From: an uncultured Clostridia bacterium | Lineage (GTDB): Bacteria > Bacillota > Clostridia > TANB77 > CAG-508 | Direction: 5' to 3' | Assembly (NCBI GenBank): GCA_934167835.1 | Contig: CAKPLZ010000003.1 | Coordinates: 1 to 64,000 of the forward strand | Length of the DNA: 64,000 nucleotides | Shown here: positions 1-7,568 of the stretch, in pieces | How the letters are laid out: the number at the start of each line of letters is the position of its first letter | Numbering within the stretch: position 1 is the stretch's first letter | Made by a program: the position numbers and the translations under genes | Notes under the pieces: model-generated | Told to the model about the DNA's origin: nothing | Databases searched by the model: none | What the model saw: only the letters and a program-made list of their open reading frames with translations

Positions 1-23
1 TATATAGTTTGTTTTTTATAAAA

Positions 24-83
24 TTATCGATATATATATATATATATATATAGGGCCCCAAGGCTTTCAGCGTTTTTGTTCAT
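24..83 (-). other. Leader with (TA)n tract, copy 1: short ORF, frame closed
   Basis: Reading leftward, an AAAGGAG ribosome site (91-100) precedes an ATG at 83-81 and a run of codons almost identical to the copy at 17.7 kb. An alternating TA tract (about ten units) then leads into a TAA at 26-24. The copy at 42.9 kb is open for 55 codons. Here one extra TA unit, or two fewer, would put the conserved downstream Asp-x-Phe-Ile-Lys-Asn frame in register. Whether it is translated or only a conserved 5' UTR cannot be told from the sequence. Confidence 0.4.
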
Positions 84-129
84 TTGGTTTTGTCTCCTTT
101 GTTTTTTTCTTCTCTACTTTGATAGCTTC

Positions 130-158
130 ATTTTACAATAAAACTCTATAATTTTCAA
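130..158 (-). promoter_or_regulatory. Sigma-A promoter for a leftward surface-protein locus beyond the window edge
   Basis: On the minus strand TTGAAA (158-153), a 17-nt spacer and TAAAAT (135-130) form a good housekeeping promoter. It lies about 50 nt upstream of a leader copy that precedes pilin-like genes elsewhere in this window, so a further pilin-like gene is inferred just left of base 1. Confidence 0.6.
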
Positions 159-258
159 TATCTTTTAAATAAAAATTTATAAATATTTTCCCCCAATATT
201 TATATTCATTTAAAACATTAATTTAATTAAGTCTTATACAAAAAACTTCCATTTTTTT

Positions 259-287
259 GTGTCAAATTAGTAATTTTATGATATAAT
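259..287 (+). promoter_or_regulatory. Promoter of the leader peptide-mgtE unit
   Basis: GTGTCA (259-264), 17 nt, TATAAT (282-287). The start point would fall near 294, about 28 nt before the leader ORF. No M-box (ykoK) magnesium riboswitch is recognisable in the short leader. Confidence 0.5.
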
Positions 288-321
288 TAATTGTATTGTT
301 TTTATAGGAGAGGTGATTTTT

Positions 322-390
322 ATGAAACCGAGCTCGTGTTTAGAAAATAGGTTGGGATTATTATTGTTATATGGAGGTTTGTTATGCTAA
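322..390 (+). CDS. 22-aa leader peptide overlapping mgtE
   Basis: A GGAGAGGTGA ribosome site is followed by an ATG at 322 and 22 codons with a run of four leucines; the stop TAA (388-390) lies just inside mgtE, whose ATG is at 384-386. The overlap implies translational coupling. Magnesium transporter genes in enterobacteria can be controlled by translated leader peptides (MgtL), but this peptide shares no sequence with MgtL, so a regulatory role is inference only. It may simply be a coupling device. Confidence 0.5.
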   Translation: MKPSSCLENRLGLLLLYGGLLC

Positions 391-1718
391 AAAATTTAGA
401 AAAATTGCTTGATGAGAAGAAATACAAGGAAGCAAAAAAAGAGCTTAATGAGATTAATAGCTCTGATGTTGCTGAATTGCTAGAGGATATTGATTCTCAA
501 GAAATTATTAAGGTTTTTAAATTGATTGATAAAGATAAAGCTGCTGAGGTTTTTTCTTTTCTATCTGTTGAGCAGGAAGCTCAAATTATTAGTTTATTAA
601 GTGATAAAGAGGCTGTTTCTCTTTTAGATGAAATGTATGCAGATGATGCCGCTGACTTGATCGAAGAAATGCCTGCAAATGTTGTAAAAAGATTATTGCA
701 GAAGTGTACTTCTGATACTAGAAATGATATTAATAAACTTTTAAATTACCCAGACAATTCTGCTGGAAGTATTATGACTGTTGAATATGCTGAGTTAAAA
801 GAGAATTTAACTATTAAGCAGGCAATGGAAATATTAAAAAAGGAAATTGAATACTATGAAACAGTTAATATATGCTATGTCGTAGATATTCAAAGAAAAT
901 TAATTGGTTTTTTACAGTTAAAAGACATTATTTGTGCAAATCCTGAAGATTTGGTAAAAGATGTTCTAAATTCAGGTGTTATTTCTTGCAAAACAACTGA
1001 TGACCAAGAAGAAGTTGCCTTAATGTTCCAAAAATACGATTTATCTGCAATGCCAGTTGTAGATAGCGAAAATAGACTAGTTGGTATTATTACATTTGAT
1101 GATATCATTGATGTTGTTCAAGCAGAAAACACAGAAGATATCGAAAGAATGGCCGCAATTACATCAACACACAAACCATATTTGAAAGTAGGTATTTTTG
1201 AAACTTGGAAATCAAGAATTCCATGGCTTTTGCTACTTATGATTTCAGCAACATTTACTGGAAAGATTATTCAAAGCTATGAATCAGCTCTAGCTTCTTA
1301 TGTTATACTAACCGCATTCATCCCAATGCTTATGGACACTGGTGGAAATGCAGGTAGCCAAGCAAGTGTAACAATTATTCGTGGAATTTCACTTGGAGAA
1401 GTAGAATTTAAAGATATTTTCAAAATAATGTGGAAAGAAGCAAGAGTTGCAATTCTTTGCGGAATAACTCTAGCTGCAGCAAACTTTATTAAACTTTGGT
1501 TAATTGATAGAGTAACTTTAGAGGTTAATTTTATAGTTAATATAACATTAATTTGTACAATATTCCTATCAAAATTACTTGGATGCACATTGCCATTGCT
1601 TGTAAAGAAAATAAAACTTGACCCAGCTGTTATGGCAAGCCCATTTATTACAACTCTTGTGGATGCTTGCAGTTTGATGATTTATTTCCAAGTTGCAACA
1701 ATTATGTTAGGTTTATAA
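384..1718 (+). CDS. mgtE: Magnesium transporter MgtE
   Basis: Mg2+ channel/transporter of the inner membrane, 444 aa, the usual family length. The N-terminal helical MgtE_N domain (about 10-120), rich in Asp/Glu, is followed by paired CBS domains (about 130-250) that sense cytosolic Mg2+. Five membrane helices (about 275-440) carry the family motif LMDTGGNAGSQ in the pore region. The ATG at 384 has its own GGAGG site and overlaps an upstream 22-codon leader ORF, so expression is probably translationally coupled. It converges on dapL and shares a bidirectional terminator with it. Confidence 0.95.
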   Translation: MLKNLEKLLDEKKYKEAKKELNEINSSDVAELLEDIDSQEIIKVFKLIDKDKAAEVFSFLSVEQEAQIISLLSDKEAVSLLDEMYADDAADLIEEMPANVVKRLLQKCTSDTRNDINKLLNYPDNSAGSIMTVEYAELKENLTIKQAMEILKKEIEYYETVNICYVVDIQRKLIGFLQLKDIICANPEDLVKDVLNSGVISCKTTDDQEEVALMFQKYDLSAMPVVDSENRLVGIITFDDIIDVVQAENTEDIERMAAITSTHKPYLKVGIFETWKSRIPWLLLLMISATFTGKIIQSYESALASYVILTAFIPMLMDTGGNAGSQASVTIIRGISLGEVEFKDIFKIMWKEARVAILCGITLAAANFIKLWLIDRVTLEVNFIVNITLICTIFLSKLLGCTLPLLVKKIKLDPAVMASPFITTLVDACSLMIYFQVATIMLGL

Positions 1719-1748
1719 AAAAAGGCAAATCATTTGATTTGCCTTCAT
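1718..1748. terminator. Bidirectional terminator between mgtE and dapL
   Basis: Inverted repeat AAGGCAAATCA / TGATTTGCCTT with A-rich and T-rich flanks, positioned between two convergent genes. Confidence 0.85.
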
Positions 1749-1749
1749 T

Positions 1750-2985
1750 TTATTTGTTTTTGTAATATTCTTGGATTCTTTCAATTGCTTTTTTTGTATT
1801 TTCTTTTGTTCCAAATCCGGTTAATCTAAAATATCCTTCTCCACTTGGTCCAAAGCCAACTCCAGGAGTTCCTACTACTCCAACATTTTCAAGAAGCTCA
1901 TCAAAAAACTCCCAAGATTTTTTTCCTTCTGGAACCTTAAGCCATACATAAGGAGCGTTTTCTCCTCCATAGGTCTCAAATCCAATATCATCTAATCCTT
2001 GTTTTATTGTTCTGCAATTTTCCATATAGTATGCTATATTTTCAGTAATTTCTTCTTGTGCTTCTTTTGTATAAACAGCTTCTGCACCTTTTTGTGTTAT
2101 ATAAGATACACCATTTGATTTTGTGCTTTGTCTTCTATTCCATAGTTTATTTATTTCCACAGTTTCACCTGTTTTTGTATATCCCATAAGTTCCTTTGGA
2201 ACAACTGTATAACCACATCTTATTCCAGTAAATCCAGCTGATTTTGAATAGCTCTTAAATTCTATTGCAACTTCTTTTGCGCCTTCTATTTCATATATAC
2301 TGTGTGGAATTTTTTCATCTTGAATATAAGCCTCATAAGCAGCATCATATAAAATAACAGATTTATTTTTTCTTGCATAATCAACCCATTTTTTTAGTTC
2401 TTCTTTTGAAATTACTGTTCCTGTTGGATTATTTGGAAAGCATAGATATATCATATCTACCGGTTTTTCAGGTAATTCAGGTATAAAGTTATTTTGAGAT
2501 GATACTGGAACATAAATTATTCCTTCATATTTTCCGTTTTCAAATATTCCACTTCTTCCAGACATAACATTTGTGTCTAAATATGCTGGATACACTGGGT
2601 CTGTAATTGCAACTGTATTTTGAACATCAAAAACATCTACAACATTTCCTATGTCTGTACCTATTCCATCAGAAACAAAAACCTCATAATTTTCAAAATT
2701 TATTCCTCTTTTTTTATAATCATTCTCTATAATTTTTTCTTTCAAAAAATCATATCCAACCTCTGGTCCATATCCCCTAAATGTTTTTGTATCAAGCATT
2801 TCATCTACTGCATTTTTCATGGCTTCTGCAACCTTTTTTGGAATCGGCCTTGTTACATCTCCAATTCCAAGTTTAATAATTTCTTTTTCAGGATGTTTTG
2901 CCTGATATTCTTTAACTTTTTGTGCTATTGTAACAAATAAATAGCTATCTTGTAATTTTAAAAAATTTTCATTAATTGTTATCAT
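1750..2985 (-). CDS. dapL: LL-diaminopimelate aminotransferase
   Basis: PLP-dependent fold-type I aminotransferase, 411 aa, converting tetrahydrodipicolinate directly to LL-diaminopimelate with glutamate as amino donor. Visible are the substrate loop GYGPEVGYDFL, the FPNNPTGT motif (about 183-190) and the Schiff-base lysine in SYSKSAG (Lys248). The gene overlaps the 3' end of dapF by 14 nt, so the two form an operon supplying meso-DAP for lysine and peptidoglycan. DapL in place of the succinylase route fits an anaerobic Clostridia-like host. Confidence 0.95.
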   Translation of the reverse strand: MITINENFLKLQDSYLFVTIAQKVKEYQAKHPEKEIIKLGIGDVTRPIPKKVAEAMKNAVDEMLDTKTFRGYGPEVGYDFLKEKIIENDYKKRGINFENYEVFVSDGIGTDIGNVVDVFDVQNTVAITDPVYPAYLDTNVMSGRSGIFENGKYEGIIYVPVSSQNNFIPELPEKPVDMIYLCFPNNPTGTVISKEELKKWVDYARKNKSVILYDAAYEAYIQDEKIPHSIYEIEGAKEVAIEFKSYSKSAGFTGIRCGYTVVPKELMGYTKTGETVEINKLWNRRQSTKSNGVSYITQKGAEAVYTKEAQEEITENIAYYMENCRTIKQGLDDIGFETYGGENAPYVWLKVPEGKKSWEFFDELLENVGVVGTPGVGFGPSGEGYFRLTGFGTKENTKKAIERIQEYYKNK

Positions 2986-3814
2986 AATCTAATTCCCCCT
3001 CAAATACTGTTTTAGCTGGTCCTGTCATATATACATGGTTATTTTCTTTATTCCATTCAATTTCCAAAGTTCCACCAAGCAAATGAACGTTTACTTTATT
3101 CTCAACCCATCCATTCAAATTACATGCCACCATTGTAGCACAAGCCCCAGTTCCACAAGCAAAAGTCTCACTAGAGCCTCTCTCCCAAACTCGCATTTTA
3201 ATATTTTTTCTGTCTAAAATACTTACAAACTCAATATTAGCTCTATTAGGAAAATGCTTATCACATTCTAAAATAGGCCCATATTTTTCAATAGTAAAAC
3301 TATCCAAATCATTAACCACAGTAACTCCATGAGGGTTCCCCATAGAAACACAACTAACGCAAAACTCCCTATCATCTGCCTTAATATCTATAACCCTATC
3401 CTCTGAATTCACTGGAATTTTAGCACACTCCAAAACAGGTTCACCCATATCAACTCTAACACTCTTAACCTTTTTATCCTCAACATTTAGCCAAATCTTC
3501 TTTATCCCAGCCAAAGTCTCAACAGAAATTTCTCTTTTATCAGTAAGCCCCTTATCATAAACAAACTTACCAACACACCTAATCCCATTACCACACATCT
3601 CAGCCTCAGAACCATCACTGTTAAAAATCCTCATTCTAAAATCAGCAACATCACTCTCCCCAATCAAAATAAGCCCATCACCACCAACACCAAAGTGCCT
3701 GTCACTAACAAAACGAGCCAAGGAAGACATACTACTAGTACTTACATTGCAATCACCGCAATAAACATACACATAATCATTCCCCAGCCCCTGCATTTTT
3801 GTAAACTTAATCAT
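2972..3814 (-). CDS. dapF: Diaminopimelate epimerase
   Basis: Converts LL-DAP to meso-DAP. 280 aa with two homologous halves, each carrying a catalytic cysteine: MCGNGIRC (Cys74) and ACGTGACA (Cys220). It is the first gene of the dapF-dapL pair and overlaps dapL. The gene uses noticeably more C-ending codons in its first half than its neighbours, but length and motifs are normal. Confidence 0.96.
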   Translation of the reverse strand: MIKFTKMQGLGNDYVYVYCGDCNVSTSSMSSLARFVSDRHFGVGGDGLILIGESDVADFRMRIFNSDGSEAEMCGNGIRCVGKFVYDKGLTDKREISVETLAGIKKIWLNVEDKKVKSVRVDMGEPVLECAKIPVNSEDRVIDIKADDREFCVSCVSMGNPHGVTVVNDLDSFTIEKYGPILECDKHFPNRANIEFVSILDRKNIKMRVWERGSSETFACGTGACATMVACNLNGWVENKVNVHLLGGTLEIEWNKENNHVYMTGPAKTVFEGELDYDNN

Positions 3815-3927
3815 AAAAATTCACCCTAACTTTTAGGTATTAATAAACCACGCAAAAATAATTATTTCTGCATGGTTTTTATTATATAAAATCATTTGCA
3901 ATTTGTCAATATTTTTTGATAAGAATA

Positions 3928-3960
3928 CAAAAAAACTTAGAGCTATTTTGCTCTAAGTTC
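3928..3960 (-). terminator. Terminator of the ribosomal protein operon
   Basis: Stem ACTTAGAG / CTCTAAGT followed on the minus strand by a run of T, just after the rplL stop. Confidence 0.85.
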
Positions 3961-3982
3961 TTTGAATTCATTTTTGAATTAA

Positions 3983-4348
3983 TTAAGCTAATTCGATTGT
4001 TGCTCCTGCTTCTTCGAATTTTGCTTTGATGCTTTCTGCTTCGTCTTTTGAAGCTCCTTCTTTAACTGTTTTTGGTGCTCCGTCAACTAAGTCTTTAGCT
4101 TCTTTTAATCCTAATCCTGTAACATCTCTAACAACTTTGATAACTGCTATTTTGTTAGCTCCAACTTCTTTTAATACTACGTTGAATGATGTTTTTTCTT
4201 CAGCTGCTGCTGCTCCAGCTCCTGCTGCAGGTGCTGCTACTGCTTGTGCTGATACTCCATATTTTTCTTCAATTCCTTTTACTAATTCTGATAATTCGAT
4301 AACTGTTAAGCTATCAATTTCTTCTAATAATTTTGCAATGTCTGCCAT
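3983..4348 (-). CDS. rplL: Ribosomal protein L7/L12
   Basis: Stalk protein of the large subunit that recruits translation factors, 121 aa. The N-terminal dimerisation helices, an Ala-rich hinge (about residues 37-50) and the C-terminal domain with the GLGLKEAKDLVDGAPK factor-binding surface are all present. It follows rplJ in the usual order, separated by 62 nt that carry a motif also seen between nusG and rplK. Confidence 0.97.
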   Translation of the reverse strand: MADIAKLLEEIDSLTVIELSELVKGIEEKYGVSAQAVAAPAAGAGAAAAEEKTSFNVVLKEVGANKIAVIKVVRDVTGLGLKEAKDLVDGAPKTVKEGASKDEAESIKAKFEEAGATIELA

Positions 4349-4383
4349 TTTAAAATCTCTCCTTTAATATATTTTTTATTTTT

Positions 4384-4402
4384 CTGTGTCGGTCACAACC
4401 CT
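4384..4402 (-). repeat. Intergenic motif AGGGTTGTGACCNACACA, copy 1
   Basis: Between rplJ and rplL the minus strand reads AGGGTTGTGACCGACACA. Nearly the same string recurs between rplK and nusG (6276-6294). TGTG and CACA can pair around a 5-nt loop. Function is unknown; an RNA-processing or ribosomal-protein site is possible. Confidence 0.5.
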
Positions 4403-4410
4403 AAATAATC

Positions 4411-4917
4411 TTAAGCATTTGCTGCTTCTTTTTGCTTTGCAACTTCATTAAGTGCAACTGCAAGTTTTGAAATATTTCCAAGTAATGCAGCAGCAAGCCC
4501 AGCAATAAGTGTTTCTCTTGATGGTAATTTTGCTAATGCTATTAATTCTTCTACTGGAACTACTTTTCCTTCAATGATTCCACCTTTAATTTTGTAGAAA
4601 TCATTATTTTTTGCAAATTCATATATTGCTTTTAGTGGTTCTAGATAATCTTCATATCCTAAAACAACTGCTGTTGTTCCTTCTAATACGTTATCTAATT
4701 CGCTTACTCCACAAGCTTCCATAGCTCTTCTTGTTATATTGTTTTTAATAACTTTGTATTCAGCTTGAGCTCCTCTAACTTTTGCTCTTACTGCTGTTAC
4801 ATCAGTTACATTGATTCCTTTATAATCTGTTAATAGAACTATTTTAGCTTTTTTGATTTTTTCAGCTAATTCTTCAACTTCTTGTTTCTTTTGATTAAGA
4901 ATTTTTTCACTTGCCAT
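4411..4917 (-). CDS. rplJ: Ribosomal protein L10
   Basis: Base of the ribosomal stalk, 168 aa. The N-terminal RNA-binding domain (LTDYKGINVTDVTAVRAK) and the C-terminal helix that binds L7/L12 dimers are recognisable. The gene is preceded by an L10 leader structure, which in this family is bound by L10-L12 to repress rplJ-rplL. Confidence 0.97.
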   Translation of the reverse strand: MASEKILNQKKQEVEELAEKIKKAKIVLLTDYKGINVTDVTAVRAKVRGAQAEYKVIKNNITRRAMEACGVSELDNVLEGTTAVVLGYEDYLEPLKAIYEFAKNNDFYKIKGGIIEGKVVPVEELIALAKLPSRETLIAGLAAALLGNISKLAVALNEVAKQKEAANA

Positions 4918-4934
4918 TTTTGTTTTTCACCTCC

Positions 4935-5060
4935 ATTGTATATATAGTTAAAAATTAAAAACTCTTGAAATGCCAATCTCGAGGCAAAACAAGAGCTTCA
5001 AAAATCTCTATTTTTTACCTCGGTAGGACTTATTTTATGCCTACTGTCTTTGGCAATATT
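4935..5060 (-). promoter_or_regulatory. L10 leader (autoregulatory element of rplJL)
   Basis: The 147-nt gap between rplA and rplJ contains the conserved hairpin GACAGTAGG ... CCTACCGAGGT (5049-5017 on the minus strand), the hallmark of Firmicute L10 leaders. In that family the L10(L12)4 complex binds here and lowers expression of rplJ and rplL. Confidence 0.8.
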
Positions 5061-5064
5061 TTAT

Positions 5065-5742
5065 TTAACCAACATATATACTTGGTCCCATTGTTGTAGT
5101 AATTGCAACACTCTTAATGTATTGTCCTTTTGCTGCTGCTGGTTTTGCTTTTACTATAGCATCCATAACTGTTTCATAGTTTTCGAATAGTTTGTCTGCT
5201 CCAAAAGATACTTTACCAAATCCTAAGTGAATTATGTTAGATTTATCTAATCTATATTCAACTTTACCAGATTTAATTTCGTTTATAGCTTTTGTTACAT
5301 CCATTGTAACTGTTCCAGATTTTGGGTTTGGCATTAATCCTTTAGGTCCTAATATTTTACCTAATCTTCCTATAACACCCATCATGTCTGGTGTTGCTAC
5401 GATTACATCATAATCGAACCAGTTTTCTTTTTCGATTTTTGGAACTAATTCTTCAGCTCCTACGAAATCTGCTCCAGCTTCTTCAGCTTCTTTAGCTTTA
5501 TCACCTTTTGCAAATACTAAAACTCTTTGAGTTTTACCTGTACCATTTGGAAGAACTACTGTTCCTCTAACTTGTTGGTCAGCTTGTTTAGAATCTACAC
5601 CTAATTTAACATGTAATTCTAATGTTTCATCAAATTTTCTTTTAGGCATATTTGTTAATACTTCAATAGCCTCTTTAGCATCATAATTTTTGCTTTTATC
5701 AATTAGCTTTACGCTATCTTGATAGATTTTTCCTTTTTTCAT
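5065..5742 (-). CDS. rplA: Ribosomal protein L1
   Basis: L1 stalk protein, 225 aa, binds 23S rRNA and helps E-site tRNA leave. It contains the signature MGVIGRLGKILGPKGLMPNP. It sits 70 nt downstream of rplK, and its GGAGG ribosome site is clear. Confidence 0.97.
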   Translation of the reverse strand: MKKGKIYQDSVKLIDKSKNYDAKEAIEVLTNMPKRKFDETLELHVKLGVDSKQADQQVRGTVVLPNGTGKTQRVLVFAKGDKAKEAEEAGADFVGAEELVPKIEKENWFDYDVIVATPDMMGVIGRLGKILGPKGLMPNPKSGTVTMDVTKAINEIKSGKVEYRLDKSNIIHLGFGKVSFGADKLFENYETVMDAIVKAKPAAAKGQYIKSVAITTTMGPSIYVG

Positions 5743-5812
5743 AATATCCTCCTTTTGGTTTTAACGGATTTCTCCTCCCAAATTATTTATATATACTTTA
5801 TAAATATATATC

Positions 5813-6241
5813 TTAGTCTTTTACTACAACACCCATTGAACGAGCTGTTCCAGCTACCATGCTCATTGCAGCTTCTACTGATGCAGCATTTAAGTCTTCC
5901 ATTTTTTGTTCTGCTATAGCTTTAACTTGTTCTGTTGTAATTGTTGCAACTTTATCTTTATTTGGTTTTCCAGAACCTTTTTCGATTTTGATTGCTTTTT
6001 TAATTAATACAGCAACTGGTGGTACTTTTGTTATAAAAGTAAATGATTTATCTGAATATACTGTTATAACAACTGGAATTATCATACCTGGTTGATTTGC
6101 TGTTTTTTCATTGAATTCCTTTGTGAATTGCATGATGTTTATACCTGTTGAACCTAAAGCTGGTCCTACTGGTGGAGCTGGTGTTGCTTTTCCAGCTTCA
6201 ATTTGTAATTTTACTATATTAGTAACTTCTTTTTGAGCCAT
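5813..6241 (-). CDS. rplK: Ribosomal protein L11
   Basis: 142 aa, binds the GTPase-associated region of 23S rRNA. The proline-rich N-terminus (ATPAPPVGPALGSTGINIM) and the C-terminal RNA-binding domain are intact. It lies between nusG and rplA in the canonical order. Confidence 0.97.
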   Translation of the reverse strand: MAQKEVTNIVKLQIEAGKATPAPPVGPALGSTGINIMQFTKEFNEKTANQPGMIIPVVITVYSDKSFTFITKVPPVAVLIKKAIKIEKGSGKPNKDKVATITTEQVKAIAEQKMEDLNAASVEAAMSMVAGTARSMGVVVKD

Positions 6242-6275
6242 TTTTAAAACTTCCTTTCAAAATTTATTTATATAT

Positions 6276-6294
6276 GTGTTGGTCACAACCCTAT
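6276..6294 (-). repeat. Intergenic motif AGGGTTGTGACCNACACA, copy 2
   Basis: Between nusG and rplK the minus strand reads AGGGTTGTGACCAACACA, differing at one base from the copy between rplJ and rplL (4384-4402). Confidence 0.5.
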
Positions 6295-6295
6295 T

Positions 6296-6829
6296 TTATA
6301 CTTTTTCAACTTGAGCAAATTCAAGCTCTACAGGAGTTTCTCTACCAAACATTGAAACAAGAACTTTTACTTTTCCTTTTTCTTTGTTTATTTCTTGAAC
6401 TGTTCCTATAAATCCAGCTAATGCTCCATTTAATATTTTAACTGAGTCATCAACATCATAATTTACTTCAACAATTGATGTTTCAAATCCCATACTTCTT
6501 ATTTCCTCATTTGTAAGAGGTATTGGGTCTGTACCTGAACCAACAAATCCTGTAACTCCTCTAGTATTTCTAACTATATACCAAGATTCTTCTGTTACAA
6601 TCATTTTTACTAAAACATACCCTGGGAAAACTTTTTTTAAGTTGGCTTTTCTTTTTCCATCTTTGATTTCAATTTGTTCTTCCATTGGAACTACAATATC
6701 AAAGAAGTAATCTTCAAGCTCTCTATTCTTTACTGTTTTTTCCAAATCTGTTTTAACTTTATTTTCGTAACCTGAATATGTATGAACTACATACCATCTT
6801 GGCTCCAAATTTTCTTCTACTTGAGACAT
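6296..6829 (-). CDS. nusG: Transcription termination/antitermination factor NusG
   Basis: 177 aa. The N-terminal NGN domain (RWYVVHTYSGYENKVK) contacts RNA polymerase and the C-terminal KOW domain contacts Rho or ribosomal S10. The VFPGYVLVKM and TRGVTGFVG motifs are present. It follows secE by 46 nt. Confidence 0.96.
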   Translation of the reverse strand: MSQVEENLEPRWYVVHTYSGYENKVKTDLEKTVKNRELEDYFFDIVVPMEEQIEIKDGKRKANLKKVFPGYVLVKMIVTEESWYIVRNTRGVTGFVGSGTDPIPLTNEEIRSMGFETSIVEVNYDVDDSVKILNGALAGFIGTVQEINKEKGKVKVLVSMFGRETPVELEFAQVEKV

Positions 6830-6875
6830 CTATTTTAAGCCTCCTTTTTAAAGTTATTGTAAAACTTTTTTTCAA

Positions 6876-7193
6876 TTATTCAGTAGCAGTTTGAGCGATA
6901 TTCTCAGCGTCTACATTTTCTGTGTTATTGTTTGTTTCTTCTACTTGAACTGTATTGTAGCCTCTAACACGGGATTTCAAATTATTGATTCCATATTTGT
7001 TTAATAAATCGAATACTACATCCAAAACAAATACTATAGCTGCTGTAATAACAACTATAACAACAACTGCAATTGTATTATTTACAAGTTGCTTTGGTGT
7101 TGGCCAAATAACTTTCTTTAATTCTGCTTTGAAATCTTTGAAAAAACTCCTCTTGTTTTTTACATCTTTTTTATTTTCTTTTTCATTAGCCAT
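6876..7193 (-). CDS. secE: Protein translocase subunit SecE, with C-terminal tail
   Basis: Essential partner of SecY. The cytoplasmic helix (FFKDFKAELKKVIWPTPKQL) and one membrane helix (about 40-64) are typical. At 105 aa it is longer than the usual 60-75 aa of Firmicutes, because it ends in a polar tail of about 35 residues rich in Asn/Glu/Thr that has no known role. Confidence 0.93.
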   Translation of the reverse strand: MANEKENKKDVKNKRSFFKDFKAELKKVIWPTPKQLVNNTIAVVVIVVITAAIVFVLDVVFDLLNKYGINNLKSRVRGYNTVQVEETNNNTENVDAENIAQTATE

Positions 7194-7224
7194 TTTATAT
7201 CCTCCTTAAAATAGCCCAATTGCC

Positions 7225-7389
7225 TTATTTTGTTTCTTTATGTGTTGTTCTTTTTTTGCAGAATTTGCAATATTTTTCTACTTCAAGTCTTTCTGTGTTG
7301 TTTCTTTTATTTTTGCTTGTCATATAATTTCTTCTTTTACATTCTGTACATTCTAATGTAATATTTTCTCTAGGTCCTTTTGCAGCCAT
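7225..7389 (-). CDS. rpmG: Ribosomal protein L33
   Basis: 54 aa with the family pattern RENITLECTECKRRNYMT and two CxxC pairs (CTEC, CKFC), a zinc-binding form of L33. It starts at ATG 7389 behind a GGAGGTGG site and precedes secE, the standard order. Upstream (7436-7476) lies an inverted repeat AAGCTATGT / ACATAGCTT of unclear role. Confidence 0.95.
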   Translation of the reverse strand: MAAKGPRENITLECTECKRRNYMTSKNKRNNTERLEVEKYCKFCKKRTTHKETK

Positions 7390-7568
7390 TTTAGCTCCAC
7401 CTCCAACTTTTATTTACGGGTTTTTAACGATGCGTTTTTTAAGCTATGTCCTCATTTATAGAACATAGCTTATATAATTTACCATATTTTGTGTTAAAAG
7501 TCAAGTGTTCTCAAGCATTTTTTTGATTTTTTCCAATTTTTTATAAAAATTTGTGCTTTTTATCTTAT

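Noticed and set aside
230..383. M-box magnesium riboswitch upstream of mgtE
   Set aside because: The leader from the predicted start point is too short and lacks the conserved core.
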